Source: Membranipora membranacea
Lineage: Eukaryota > Bryozoa > Gymnolaemata > Cheilostomatida > Membraniporidae
Length of the DNA: 64,000 bases
Direction of reading: 5' to 3'
Assembly (NCBI GenBank): GCA_914767715.1
Contig: OU612065.1
Coordinates: 19,964,001 to 20,028,000, forward strand
How positions within the stretch are numbered: the stretch's first letter is position 1; each line of letters starts with the position of its first letter. Under the pieces are notes generated by a model. The model made no database searches and was not told the origin of the DNA. It was given only the letters and a program-made list of their open reading frames with translations. The position numbers and the translations under genes are program-made. Of the stretch, positions 11,641 through 24,141 are shown one piece after another.

Positions 11641-14600
11641 GGTTCAATATGCGATCATACTCCCTTTTTTCTATGCACCGGTATAAATTAAACCGTAAAA
11701 TACAGGCCAATTACCAACTATAATATGGTAAAGTAGATGGATGAGACATGTGCATATAACCAATTGATCAATTCATAGGAGGAGCAAGGTTTTAGGTATG
11801 TGAGCACCGTTGCAACAATTGCAAAGTAAATAGGTAGCAGCCTTGGCTTCTTTGCAGGGATAAAACATCAACACATTAATTAATGTTTGATCCCTACAAA
11901 AGAAGGGTGGGCATGTTTGTAACTTTTCTATCAGGTTTCTTTATTCCTTCCTCTTGTCAAACCTTTAGGCACCAATGAATGGAAAAGCTTTGGTGATTTG
12001 ACCCTGACCCTTGATTTGACCATATCTTTTCGTTGTCACCTAGGCTTCCAATTGCCTCCTCAAGAGCTAAAGGGGTTCATTTACAATGGGTTGCCGAAAA
12101 TTTGTTCAAAATGCTTCAGTAATTGATTAAAAAAGTTGTTGAATTATACATAAGTATTTCTTGATTGGGGATATTCTTGCTGTCTCAATCCAAAGAAAGA
12201 ACTGCTTCTGAACCAGCGTCTAAGTTGATATACATTCATAACAAAGTACCTGATGAAACTATTGATTGGACGACAGGCTAACAAACATAAAGCAAAAGTG
12301 CAAATGTCTTGAAAGACGCAACAACCTATATACGAAATAAGATGGCATCCAGGAAAGAAACACAGATCATTATTCAAAGTGAGATACTGTCATTTCAGAT
12401 CACAGTGGACCTTTGCTGGCTAGAACCCTGATAACTCATCATATTGGATAGCTCAAACTGATTTTGCTGGTCACAATCCTCAAATTCTAAGCCTAGTTTG
12501 CATAACATGCATTTTTATAAACTCTAACAAAATTTATCATGCATCAGTTTCAAGAGCTTAGTAACAGCATCGTTGATTAAGACAAACAAAAATGACATTT
12601 CTTGGGTATTGTTTTTTTATTTCAATTATAGAAATGTATTACAATTGCTGCAATTCTTATGAGCCCTAGCGCAAGAAAATTTCCTGCAATGATTATTTTA
12701 TCTTGTAAATAAAAAATAATATTGACTAATGAATGCTGGTGCCTCCCAGATTTTGTTATCTTATCATTTTTTTGTTTGGTTTTGTTACCACAAAACCAGG
12801 GAACCCACAAACCAGCAAAATAATATCTTATCGGCCAACGGTTTACTCAAAAATGTAGTATGAAACAACGTTGTGTGAATTTGAGGAGAATCATACCAGC
12901 TATATATACACTGAAAAACTTTGCATTTAACTATGCCACCTCTGCCTTTGATATTATGTTGCAGCTAAGTAAGATCTTAGGTTCACAGTGGAAATTAATC
13001 CACCCCTGTTCTCTCAATCTGGTCAAATTAAATTTTGTTGTTGTTGAGATTTTGATGCAAAGATTAATTTAACTTGTTTTTATTGACAGATCCACTTCCG
13101 TGCGTAAATCATTATTTTGATTATCCCAAATTTAGAAATGCAGAATCAAATTGCCAACAACTGATATTGCACCTGGCTGCTTTGTCATGATTGTAGGTTC
13201 GAGCACCTGCAGACAATAGTGTTCTTGACTTCGACCACACACTCAATTGCAAGACAAAGTTCTTAGGCATTGATAGACTTACACACTTTTTAGTCAGTTC
13301 AAGCCCTATGCGATGGAAGTGGTGGTTCACGGTAATCATGGTAATCATGCGTTGCGATAATTTTAATAAGTACTTAGATCAAAAAACCTCAATGTGTTTG
13401 TTGATGAATTTTGCATTCAAAGACTCATTCATATCTATTCATAAGGTACAACAGTACAACTGAATTTAAATTGTTCAATTGAGCGTTGGCTTTTGACTGA
13501 GCATAGTCCCTTTTTGTTCAACAATTTAAGTTTGTCATTGCAGTAATCATTTGTTTCATCATTACCAATTCAGATTATTTGATTTTGATTTATAAATTGT
13601 TTAGTAACTTTCATTCTGTATAAAAACCAGTGACCTCTGTCTCCTTGATCTTCAAGAACCAGCATACACAGGACATGAAAGGAAATCAGAAGAGCAGCTT
13701 CTGCTGACACACATCTCATTGAAATCAATAGACCATTGAAAACGACTTACTTCCCTACCTCCAAACGAGGAAACACATATACCAGCTTACAGGTCCCCAC
13801 TAAATTGATTTCTATTGATAGCTTGTACGAAGTAAATAAGAAAAAAGCTTACTTTTACATGAAAGGGTCCACAACAGCAATGAATGCAATCTATACAACA
13901 ATGTGTGTTAAGCGGTCCACACACCAGCTAGAAAACCTGAGCTAGTAAAAGTGAAATAGAGCTTGAAATTCTAGCTTTGCTCATTATCTCCTCATTTGTT
14001 ACTGCAGACACAAAGCGTGTGTACAAGCTGCGATATAAACATAAGGTTAGCTATCAGCCAATGATATTCCGGAAACAAAGCCTTTTAATGATTCCCGTCA
14101 TAAACGTCAACTGATTACTGTTAATTAACCAATGAAAACATTTTCTCGCTTTGCTTGCTCGGGCAAGATTGGACTTGTTGAATCAGCTGTTTAGTTAGTA
14201 ATTATTGCAGACTACGAGTAAAGAAAAAGAGCTTATGTCACTAAGTAAATAAAAAACAATCGCGCATGGCTTATTACTCGCTCGCTCGTGTGTGGTAACT
14301 CTTAGTATGCAAAAGTTCCTCAGCCATCACTATGTTGTCAAAAAATCCTTTGGCCCTTTTATATCACTTCAAAAGTTAAGATCGGTGATTTTCTTGAGCT
14401 TCTTGATTGAAATGGCTAATTAAAACCAGGTAGTCATATCACACGCAACATCCGAAGCAGGGGTTGTTTGCCCTAATGGCGAGACCACGACTTCTGCGTC
14501 AGGTTGTTCTCTTTTTGCAGGCAGGTTGTTTGCAGTTTGTGTTCTGCATTTGCTGCATAATAGTTAAAATATTGTGACGGCACTAAACCACTATGCCGCA

Positions 14601-16669
14601 CACTGAGCGGTTACTAGGGCAAGTTGACGAGACTTTTAATTGCACACCAGCATCTTTATTGCTCTCTCAAACAACACACACTAAACTTTTATTTAGTATT
14701 ACCAAAAGGATGTGAAAATAGGATATCATATGATATCAATTAAATTGCACAAACTAGGAAATAGCAAAGTGATAATTAATTGGCTCACACTCATCAAGAC
14801 TCCAAAGCGATACACCACACACTAGGACACAGCCCATAAGTTGGTCATTATTAATGTAATAAATGTCTATTAAAATGTCTGCCACTGGAAGTGAATAGAA
14901 AATGATTATTATTATGGCATTTCCAGTGACAGCCAGAACGGTCACTATCTTGACCTGATAAATAACAGGTGATGGCTCTCACAATATGCCATAAGTTGAT
15001 GTATAGCAAAGCTGGCAATAGAGAAACCAGATATGATTTGGCTTATCCAAGAATAGGTTTGTGAAAATAAGAAACAAAAATATTGGTTGTTAAATCCTCA
15101 TTTGCCCATTTCTTATACTGTCGAATAATAATGATTGACCATGCAAAAATCAGCTTTATGACATCTCCCTACGCACTACAGGCCTTTTAAAATGAATTTA
15201 AAAGAAATTAAAAATCAACAAATGGTTGACATGGTGTTGTCAAATTCAGTTGCTTGCCTATGGTAAGCCTTGACGGCAAGGACATTTTGCTCCGCTTCTG
15301 ATCCTGAACCAAATCCTAATGAATATGGCGGTATATCTTGTCAATTTAGTTCTACCAGTTAAATTTCTTTACCCATACAAGATATCAAGGTTATGCGCTC
15401 ATTATCTTGCTAGATGTATTTTCAGTGGTGACCTGAAACATCAACAACAATACACCTATGAAGACAAAGACCCAGAAACCCCACTCAGTACAATACTTTT
15501 TCGCACACATGAACAATAACATACATCTCGCACGACTAAACACTTTCACTGATTGAAGTGAATCGGCTATGTATAACACCATTTTCATTAGGATCAGCAG
15601 AAAAGCTAAGCAGCCTTGCCGTCAACTGAATCTGAGAACACCAAATAAATCATTCATTATTTTCAAATTTCAACATCATTTTAAAAGATTTGTTGTACAT
15701 AGAGAGATGCCATGAATGTGATTTTTCTATGGTTAATCATTATTATCCAACGAAAGGAGAAATAGGAAAATTGGGAATTAATAACTAATGATTTATATTT
15801 CCTATCTTCTTAAAATTCTTTTCGGAACAGCTGAATCACATCTGACTAGACAACTATCACATATTGGGAAACGTGAGGTTTCAATGAGTGTTAGGATTTC
15901 AGAATTATACTGGCCTTTTTGTGCTGTTAGGTATAGGCACACCTAGAAAGGTCACAATGTAAGGATATCAAAAACTGAGTTGCACAACGTTGGTATGTGT
16001 ATAAGGTTAGCCTAGACAACTATCTCCACGTTGACAAGGGCACATTAGGTTTTAGTGCGTGTCAAGATTTTACTGGTGCTTCTGTTGTGTGCTGTTAGTT
16101 AACAGAGGATATACCACCAAACTAAACTGTTACAGTGTACTGAACAGTACTTGAGAACATCTGATAATTGTACAAGGAATGTCGGTTATTTCAAGTAAAT
16201 GCAATGCATTCTAATGTCATCAACCTCAGACTTTCTTTCATTGGAAGTAAAAATTGGTAGTCTTAAAGCATCTATGATATTGTTGTTCGTTATGAATGTT
16301 GAATGAGGGCTGATGCAGTACGTGTCTGATTGATATATATAGAATTATCTTCACTTGGGGTTGTAGCTTATAGGAGAGGCTTAAATAAACGTGTTGACTT
16401 GTATAGGGTTGATTCATGTTCTATTGAATACTACATAGCATGCAAATAAAGGATTAAAATGATTGTGGGGTCAGAGGTTAACAATTGTAAAAAATGATTC
16501 ATACTATATTTGCCCCTTCTTTCTTGATCAAAATTGGTCTCTCGAAAGAAAACTCAAATAATAACCAAAATAAAACACTGTGTGGTAAACCTGATTTACT
16601 AAAGATTAAATTGCATAAATAAAAATATTGCATGATAAAAAGATGCTGACTTCTCTCAAAAAATAAGAC
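11641..16669. other. 5-kb gene-free interval
   Basis: AT-rich sequence; ORFs are short and look random. No RNA gene, lectin exon or transposon end detected by eye. Confidence 0.4.
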
Positions 16670-17035
16670 ACAACAAGTCATGCAAAAGGAACGCCTATTG
16701 TACCACAGCCAGCAAGGCAGCAGCACAGGAAGACAGACCACTACACAGTCCCCCGATACTCCGGTGGAGCAAGGACACAGACATGAGAGAGACCCCGCAG
16801 CAACAGGAGTTCCCACACAAGTCACAAGGAACAGGCCCAGCATATATCGACAAAATGGGTGCACAGTCCAAACGCCCAATCCACAATCCACAGGCAGGAG
16901 TACCAACACTAAGCATCCCCAGACACAGGCGCGCATCAACATGGCATCACAACTCCTTAATATGTTTGGCTAAAGGTCACTTGACTAATGCTATTTTTAA
17001 ATTGTTAAATGCTATTATTAATGGCTATTGTTAAG
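16670..17035. other. GC-richer segment preceding the minisatellite
   Basis: Noticeably richer in G/C than its surroundings from about 16680 to 16945, with overlapping ORFs on both strands (97 codons plus, 147 codons minus). The plus-strand reading is rich in Gln/Thr/Pro and has no known domain. Its position directly before a 73-bp repeat array and a (TCTAA)n tail suggests it is the 3' part of one retroelement together with them, but no catalytic domain is present to prove it. Confidence 0.35.
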
Positions 17036-17396
17036 CCTGCTATTGATAAGTACCCTCCGGTACAGGAAATACTATGCCAAGCCTACGTGGTTGGCTGTTG
17101 ATAATCAAATTCTATTGATAACTACCCTCCCGGTACAGGAAATGCTATGCCAAGCCTACATGGTTGGCTGTTGATAATCAAATTCTGTTGATAAGTACCC
17201 TCCCGGTACAGGAAATGCTATGCCAAGCCTACATGGTTGGCTGTTGATAATCAAATTCTGTTGATAAGTACCCTCCCGGTACAGGAAATGCTATGCCAAG
17301 CCTACATGGTTGGCTGTTGATAATCAAATTCTGTTGATAAGTACCCTCCCGGTACAGGAAATGCTATGCCAAGCCTACATGGTTGGCTGTTGATAT
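17036..17396 (+). repeat. 73-bp minisatellite, about 5 copies
   Basis: The marker TGGTTGGCTG recurs at 17088, 17161, 17234, 17307 and 17380, exactly 73 bp apart. Each unit contains GTACCCTCCCGGTAC (partly palindromic) and ATGCTATGCCAAGCCTAC. The first unit differs at a few bases; the inner units are almost identical, which indicates recent homogenisation. Confidence 0.9.
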
Positions 17397-17510
17397 CACT
17401 GATAAATTCCATTATCTATTTTGTTTATTTTTATTTAGTCGTATCCGCTAAATTCGTGTCCTCATGCCTCGCCTAATCAAATGGATGTTGGCCCTGTATT
17501 TACGCAAGAC

Positions 17511-17550
17511 TGTATAAAGGTTTGCCTATCTAATCTAATCTAATCTAATA
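17511..17550 (+). repeat. (TCTAA)n tail, possible retroelement 3' end
   Basis: TATAAAGGTTTGCC is followed by about four TCTAA/TCTAATC pentamers. Short pentamer tails of this kind end some LINE and SINE families. No source element can be named. Confidence 0.4.
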
Positions 17551-17735
17551 AGTTGAGGCCTAAAATGATACTTGTGATTATTATAATTACTAATTACTAG
17601 ACTAATGGTTGAATAATAATGCTAGAACTAATAACTGATTATGATGTAATGTATGTAAGAATGATCTCTTTTTTTTCAGCAATTCTAAAGTCACCACTGC
17701 ATTACCAAACTCTTCCCTTCTTGCTAGACATTGCT

Positions 17736-18059
17736 TCAAACTAAATTCACCTTTGATTTTATTTCGTTTTCTCTTTTTTTTTTCCAGATTTTGGGGTTTT
17801 TCTTTCCCTTTCTGGCATAATAATCCGCAATTAGACTATCTGGGATATTTTCTGCTGGTTCCCATGTTCTATCTTTATAACCCTTCCACTTCACTTTAAA
17901 GTACCTTGTACCCTTCTTGACAAATGAACCAAGTAAGCACTCAACAATATAGAATTCAGCTGTCTGACCCGGACTACCCACTGCGACTGGTTGCAGGGTA
18001 GAAACAGGCGCAGGCATCTCTTGCGTCAAGTTAGCAGGTGTGGGCGTTGGCTCAGAATC
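17736..18059 (-). pseudogene. Chromodomain at integrase C-terminus
   Basis: In frame with the integrase after one TAG stop. AEFYIVECLLG, KVKWKGYKDRTWEPAENI is a canonical chromodomain fold with its aromatic cage residues (Tyr, Trp, Trp). In chromovirus-type gypsy elements this domain steers integration to marked chromatin. A basic tail (KKNPKIWKKKR) follows. Whether the TAG is a decay event or was read through is unclear. Confidence 0.88.
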
Positions 18060-18062
18060 AAA

Positions 18063-18890
18063 CTAGTCAGAATCGACAGGGTTGTGTACAGTGATATCAG
18101 GAACTTCTGGTATGATATTTGAGCTGTAAAATGGTTTGAGTCGAAGCGCGTTGACTCGCCCCTTCACGAGTTTAAGATCGCTACATCTACGTAGTGTATA
18201 GGTGCAGTTTGAATATGCTGATATAATCATGTATGGCCCAAGCCACCTTTTGCACAGCTTTGGGGTGAGACCATGTTTCGTTCTAGAACAGTATAACCAA
18301 ACACGGTCTCCAGGAGTGAATTTAGGTAGCTCCGCGTTGTTGGCTCGATCATATTGTGATTTGTAAACTCTCTGGGCTGAAAGGAAATTTCCTTTCGCCA
18401 CTTCACGAGCACATTCCAAGATTGATACAAGGCCATAAATGTAAGCAGAATAATCTGGACTCCGTGGTGACACAGGCAGCAGCTCATTATCTACAGGGAA
18501 ACTCGTCTCCTTACCAAAAACCAGCTGTGATGGGGAAAATAGAGTAGATTTTGTCGCAGGAGTTGCTCTGTAGGCTGCCATAATGCTTGGCAACAGCTCT
18601 GGCCAGTTTTGCTGATTTTTGTTAGTCACAGCCCTAAGCTGTGTTATAATAGTAGAATTCATGCACTCACAAGTAGAATTTGTTTGGGGATGGTACGGTG
18701 TGGTATTGATTTTCTTGATCTGGAATAATTTACGTAGCTCTGTCAGCAGAGTGGACATAAAGTTCTGAGCTTTGTCAGTCACAATAGCAGATGGCGCACC
18801 ATAACGGCATATGATCTCATTGTATAGTATTCTTGATACTTCAGTGGCTTCCTGCCATGGGTTTTCAAAGGGAAGCATTCTGGCCATTTT
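18063..18890 (-). pseudogene. Gypsy integrase C-terminal half
   Basis: Carries the second and third catalytic residues of the DDE core: TDKAQNF (Asp) and the Glu in NSTCECMN, followed by the GPY/F-type module WLGPYMIISAY. It overlaps the previous frame because of a frameshift in the integrase core and ends in TAG at 18060-18062 (minus strand). Confidence 0.88.
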
Positions 18891-20338
18891 GTGAATGAAT
18901 CTACTATAAGTTGTATGTGTTTGTAGCCGTCTACATCTTTGATAGGGCCCAAAAAGTCCATATGAATTCTGCCAAATGGTTCCGCAACTGGTAATGGCTG
19001 TAATGGAGGTATTTTGTCATTCCTAAATTTTCTCTTGCTTTGTTGACAAATTTCGCATGTTTTTACATAGTTGACCACATCCTGATACATGGACTGCCAA
19101 AAATATTTTCTCCTCGTCAGTTGGTAGGTGCGGTCAATCCCTTGATGACCAGCCATGTGACTACCGTGGTATGATTTCATTACTTTTGTTTTTAGATTTG
19201 ATGGGATTACCAATTGTTTCATTATATCCATATTCCTACCCCTTGGTTGATAAATGTTGTAAAGCACCCCATCAGAAATGACCATATCCTTTGATCTTGA
19301 AATAACAAGTCTTGCAGTCTTGTCATCATCTGGTACTTTACTATCAACTAGGTATTCAAAGTATGGTATTAAAGCTGGATCACCCTTTTGATCCTTTGAA
19401 ATGTCTATGAAATCAACAGCAGCTGCTGTTATTGTATTAATGCTTTTGCACCCATATTCTATATCGTATGTGTATTTAGCAGGCCCCCTACTTTGTTTAT
19501 CTGCTTGTGATTCACCTTTAATGTCTGATTCACCCAAAATTGTGGTGAGCACAGGAAGGTTGTCAACAAGGTCAAGCGGTGTTTGTGGTTCTGTTTGCTC
19601 AGGCCTGGAAAGGCAATCAGCATTGGTATTAGTTTTCCAGCTTTTGTGTTTGATGTCATAGTTGTAAGGCTGAAGCAATAGTGACCAGCAACCTAGTCTG
19701 CCCTTAGTGTCCTTTATGCTTTTCAACCATTTGAGGCTAATGTGGCCAGTGAGCACCAAAAAGTGTTTATCTGCAAGGTAATGTTTGTATTTCTCTACTG
19801 CTGTAACCAGGGCTAGTCCCTCCTTGTGTGTTATAGAATAATTTTGCTCAGCCCCTCTATATAATCGCCCACCATATTCAATAACAGATTCTGCTCCATG
19901 TAAATCAACCTGGCCCAAAATGTAGCCAATTGCAGTGTCAGAAGCATCAGTGTAAACCACAGGTTTATGGTCAGGATTTGGTAATGTCAATATTGGTGCT
20001 GATATCAGTGCTTCCCTTATACTTACAAATGCTGCCTGATGTCTATATTGCCACACAAAATCCTCATCCTTTTTTAGGGTAAGGAGTTCATGCAGTGGAT
20101 TAGCTATAGTGCTGTACTTTGATATGAATCTCGAATAGTAGTTAGCCATGCCAAGAAAAGACCTTACATCCCTCACACAAGTTGGAATTGGAAACTCAAG
20201 CACCGCTCTAACTTTATCAATATTCACAGATAATCCCTTGTCACTTATTTTATAGCCAAGATATGGGACCTCTGAGCAAGCAAATTTACATTTGTCTGGA
20301 TGCAGTTTCAGGTTAGCCTGCTCCATGCAGTCAAGCAC
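18779..20338 (-). pseudogene. Gypsy RT thumb, RNase H and integrase N-terminal half
   Basis: 519-codon open frame. In order: RT connection (VPYLGYKIS, RSFLGMANYYSRFI), RNase H (VYTDASDTAIG, then TGHISLKWL where the usual TDH has Gly for Asp, and ADCLSRPE), the HHCC zinc finger of integrase (HMAGHQG ... CEICQQSK) and the first catalytic Asp of the integrase core (HMDFLGPI). It shifts out of frame near 18880. The D-to-G change in RNase H adds to the evidence of decay. Confidence 0.9.
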
Positions 20339-20960
20339 TTGTTTTAGGTGTATTTTATGATCATTTCAGGTCTCAGAAAATACAATGATATCGTCGATAA
20401 ATGCCAGACAATGCTTCCAGCTTATGCATTTCAACGTCTTAGACATCACAGCTTGGAATGACACGGGCATATTCATTAGTCCAAAGCTACACCTATTAAA
20501 GGTGTACACTCCGCCATGATAATAAAACTCGATTTTTCTTTGGCTTCAGGGTCTAGTGGGACCTGATAGAAAACACCTTTGAGGTCTAACACACTGAGTA
20601 CCTTCGCTTTAGCATGACCTAAGGTTTCAACGACCTCTGTGAAGTTTGGTAATGGCCAAATCATTGGTTTTGTGACTGCATTAATTTTGCGGTAATCTAC
20701 TGCCATTCGCCATGATACACGTCCGCTTTCTTGCACATCACTATCGGGCTGCACCATTGGCAGTCGTCATTTTCATGAATGATACCTAGGTCTAGCAGTT
20801 CTTTGACCTGCCGCGTTATCTCTTGTTTTATTTCTGGAGATGATTTATAAGGGAACGACCTGACAGGAATGGCATCTCCAGTATCAATTTTGTGGCTATG
20901 CAAGTTTGTACATCCTAATTCAGACCAAGACTTAGCGAATCTGTCATGATTATCACTAAT
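20339..20960 (-). pseudogene. Gypsy reverse transcriptase, N-terminal part, disrupted
   Basis: Recognised from the WRMAVDYRKIN block, the LDLKGVFYQVPL motif A and FIDDIIVFSE, a variant of the Y-x-D-D catalytic loop. Split over three frames: shifts lie near 20715 (between the CKK and WRMAV blocks) and near 20530 (after KSSF), and a TGA follows FIDDIIVFSET at about 20368. No functional enzyme can be made. Confidence 0.85.
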
Positions 20961-21853
20961 GATATAGATGTCAGCTCTAGTTTTTCAACTTCTGACAGGC
21001 ATGACGTACTTAGGTCAATGCCTAGTTCAGCTAATTTATCTGTTTTGTTATGATTAGTGTCAATCTTAGCCGCACTGACCTGAATGGGATTTCCCTGTTT
21101 GCTATTGTTATTATCATTCAACTCAAGAATGTTCATTGATACAAGGTCATTAGCTATAGGGGAAAGCCTTGCTATGGGATTCCCAGCCGGTATTATGAGA
21201 TCACTATCACCATGGTTAGATATATGATACAATGGATTTTCAGCCTCTATGATACATGTCCTACCCTTACACTCAATAAACTGATCGTGATCTATGATGA
21301 TAGGTTCGGCCATGAGCATACTGTTGACAGATTCGCTACTGGAAAGTTTAGCAGGACATGCCACGTGACTATGAGCAGGGACAACCAGTTCCTCAAGGGC
21401 AAGTAATGATAGTTGCGGCGTGGTTTTACTGGAAACTCTTTGAATGCTAGTGGCAAACTGTCCCTCTAAATATAACGTACCCCTACAATTGTTATATGTT
21501 ATACATCCATTATGGGATTCCATGAAATCTATACCTAATATAATATCGTATTTCATGAAATCAGCGACATGAAAAATCTGGGAACAGCTAACCTTACCTA
21601 TGCTAAATTCTAGTTGTATAATACCTAATATTGGAATCTCAATATTTCCTACGCCACTTATTGTAGGAGTGTTACAGGGTGCTAATGATAACTGATAGTT
21701 AGGTATCATAATTCCTAATGATTTTGCCGTGATGCATGACGCTTGAGCCCCTGTGTCTAGCAAAGCCTGTTTGGCACCCTCCCCAAAGGAAACCCGGACT
21801 AAACATTCAGACAACGAACCCAAACAGCCGACACGGACAGGGCCCGCTGATTG
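20915..21853 (-). pseudogene. Gypsy protease and pol N-terminal region
   Basis: Aspartic protease with the active-site triad in ALLDTGAQ at about residues 20-30 of this frame and a second hydrophobic block YDIILGIDFME typical of retropepsin-like proteases. It follows gag in frame after the UAG. The frame runs out near 20960 by a frameshift; the RT linker continues in a different frame. Confidence 0.85.
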
Positions 21854-21859
21854 CTATTG
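21847..21859 (-). promoter_or_regulatory. Probable stop-codon readthrough site at gag-pol junction
   Basis: On the minus strand the gag frame ends CAA TAG CAA TCA and the protease frame goes on in the same phase. UAG followed by CARYYA is the best-known leaky stop context (tobacco mosaic virus type). That the two frames stay in register across the stop fits expression of gag-pol by readthrough rather than frameshifting. Known: some retroviruses use readthrough at this point. Inference: this element did too. Confidence 0.6.
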
Positions 21860-22744
21860 CGTAGAACCTCCCGCAGCAGCGGCGGCTCCACCACAAGACT
21901 GTGGTCCAGCACCACCAAAGAGACAGCGGGACTGAAAGTGCCCAATCCTCTCACAGCCCCTGCAGGTCTGACCAAAAGCAAAACAAGCATTACTCATGTG
22001 TGACTTACCACATCTTAGACAGTTTGTTACGTATGTTCCGCTACGGCAACCACCATTTCTAGGACTACCACCACCATATCCGTTGTTTCTTGTCTTGTTG
22101 TAATTGTCACGGAAATTGTTTTGTCTCTGGGGCACAGCAGTGATGGCCGATATAGCAATCTGAATCTCTCTAGCAACGGATTCCTGTATTACTTGCTGCA
22201 GAGACGTATCAGCGGTTTTAGATGTGATTGCCGTGACGTTAGCGGTTGTTGAGGCTTCTATCGGCTTGAGTAGCCTGACATACTCCATCACAGCCTCCAC
22301 TGACTTAGGTTTGTGGCACATCACCTGGCGTTGAATATCGCTCGGTAGGCCTCTCATAACGGCCTCCATTTTCTCCCGCTCGCTTTTGTTTGTGATGGCA
22401 ATGAGGCGGTCACTGTCTTCTGTGTATTTCTCTAATGTCTTAGCGTCCGACTCCCACCTTCTCTGGTTTAACTTACATACCGCTTCCCATTGGCGGTCTT
22501 CTGTGTCACTTCCATAGCTCTGCTTGAATGATTTGATAAGCAGGTTGAAATTTCCACGGATCTCATCTGGTATTGTCGAGTAGTATGAGTAGGCACCACT
22601 CGTTAAAAGCAGTGGTACCGTTTGAGCCTTCTCAGCCTCTGACAGCTTGTTTGACGAGAAAACAATGTCCAATTTCTCCACCCACTCGTCAAAACTACTC
22701 CGGCTCAATTGGTCAATTAGGACTTTGCGCAGGGGGATGTGATG
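21854..22744 (-). pseudogene. gag: Gypsy gag with two zinc knuckles
   Basis: Open frame of about 297 codons with no ATG at its beginning. It contains a retrotransposon capsid-like region (FDEWVEKLDIVF, ANVT..), a basic Arg/Gly/Asn-rich stretch and two zinc knuckles near the C-terminus: CLRCGKSHMSNAC (spacing slightly irregular, C-X2-C-X3-H-X4-C) and CRGCERIGHFQSRC (canonical C-X2-C-X4-H-X4-C). These bind genomic RNA during particle assembly. It ends in a UAG directly in frame with the protease. The start is missing, so counted as broken. Confidence 0.85.
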
Positions 22745-24141
22745 TCATAGACATACATTTTGTGTATATGTCTACCATTAGAAACTTTGGAGTTGTTTAA
22801 TTTCATCAAAATTGGATAAAACGAGTGGAAATTCAACATAGCTTGTGTCATAATGGAGATTAACCCAAAGCAGAAAATTGAAGAAGATTAACACGTTTTA
22901 TGTGGTGGAAAAAATTGGGTTTCACTTTAATAGTTCTATGTACGAAAAATGTTGAATATTGGTCGAAAACCCTGATGTGACCTCACAACCAGGCTTTCTA
23001 CTATAACGAGCGAATATTGAAAGAGTTGACTTCAATGCCTCATAACACAGCTTGTAGTGGTCCAAGAGGGTCAATTTTGGGTTTGTTTTGAAGCTGATTA
23101 GCTGGAGAAACAGCTTTAGTAATCTCAATCTTAATTTCATGGATGCTTTAAGAGGTTTGAACCTAATGGAATATATTGTATGAACCACTTATCAATCCTG
23201 AGCTCGTATATTTCATGTGAAACCCGACATTGGTAATTTCTTTGATATTTGACAGACACAGGAGTTTTCCTACTTTGTCACTGGGGCAGACAACATAGCA
23301 CTTTTAGATTGGAAATCATCCTTGCATATAACCATTTTTCAATTCATTGAATGTATAGATTCACTAAATATGATTGTGCTTTTTCCCTCGAACAGGCGTT
23401 ACATTACCGAAGTTACCATTGACCTAAATCATACAATAATATAAAAAGTTGGTAATATATCAGAGGGTGAAGGCAAAGCCTACTAAAACCGATCCATGTA
23501 GAATCTGATAAAATAGGATATCTGTTGGGGGGACATTGTACTTGATAAAGTGGAAAGACGCCCTGGTGGAGAAGGGCTTTGTTGGAAAACATCCAGGTGG
23601 GTAAACAGCCTGGGGGAGCACTACCTGGTGGAAACAAGGTACCGTGAGAAAACCTCCTGGAGCAGCTAGCTGGAAGTTGGAAAATGTGACTGGATAATGA
23701 GATAGGAAAAAAAAGTCTGATACCAAACCAGCCCATAAACCTAATATAATAGTATTACCTATATTTGCAATCAAAACAGTCAGATTATTCTGATGCATTT
23801 TATGTGCTCGAGGCTGACGTTATTTATTATCAAATTTCTCTGTAAACTCTTATACCTTTTGTCAGTGTCTACTAATTTTATATTCGTATACCTTGCAAAA
23901 GCAATTGAATTCGAACAGAAGATTCTGTAATTACGATGTTTGAACTTTATTTCATTGCAACTTGCAGCAGACTTAAAACTGAAACTTGAAAATTGAGACT
24001 TGTGTTACACTTATTAAAAAAATTTGTAAATAATAATCTACTGTCATTAATGTTAAAACTTTTTTAAAAAGTTTTACCCAAGTCTCAATAAAAATTGGAA
24101 AAATTGAAAATCAAGCCAGTTTCAACACTCATAATAACGGA
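22745..24141. other. Spacer; 3' flank block of lectin C
   Basis: 22745-23200 is of unknown origin with a poorly supported 88-codon minus-strand ORF. About 23455-23790 is a diverged copy of the block seen at about 50010-50420 beside lectin G (shared AAGCCTACTAAAACC, AAGACGCCCTGG, GGTGGGTAA and AAAACCTCCTG words), so this block was already attached to the lectin unit before the recent amplification. AATAAA on the minus strand at 23946-23951 is the likely polyA signal of lectin C. Confidence 0.6.

Larger units (their letters stand above)
17736..22744 (-). mobile_element. Broken Ty3/gypsy retrotransposon with chromodomain
   Basis: Minus-strand order is gag (zinc knuckles), protease, reverse transcriptase, RNase H, integrase, chromodomain: the Ty3/gypsy order. 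I find no long terminal repeat: the sequence left of 17736 and right of 22744 does not match, and gag has no in-frame ATG before an upstream TGA at about 22745, so both ends seem lost or diverged. Breaks I can see: UAG between gag and protease (possibly functional), a frameshift between protease and RT, two more frameshifts and one TGA inside RT, one frameshift in integrase near 18880, and a TAG before the chromodomain. Dead as it stands. No envelope gene. Confidence 0.9.

Noticed and set aside
16499-16942. 147-codon minus-strand ORF, Cys/Leu/Val-rich
   Set aside because: It mirrors a plus-strand Gln/Thr/Pro-rich frame in a GC-richer segment; the hydrophobic look comes from the reverse strand of that composition.
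17036-17396. CRISPR array
   Set aside because: Units are contiguous 73-bp repeats with no variable spacers, in a eukaryotic context.
22745-24141. 5' LTR of the gypsy element
   Set aside because: No matching copy exists left of 17736 and no primer-binding site or terminal TG..CA pair could be found.
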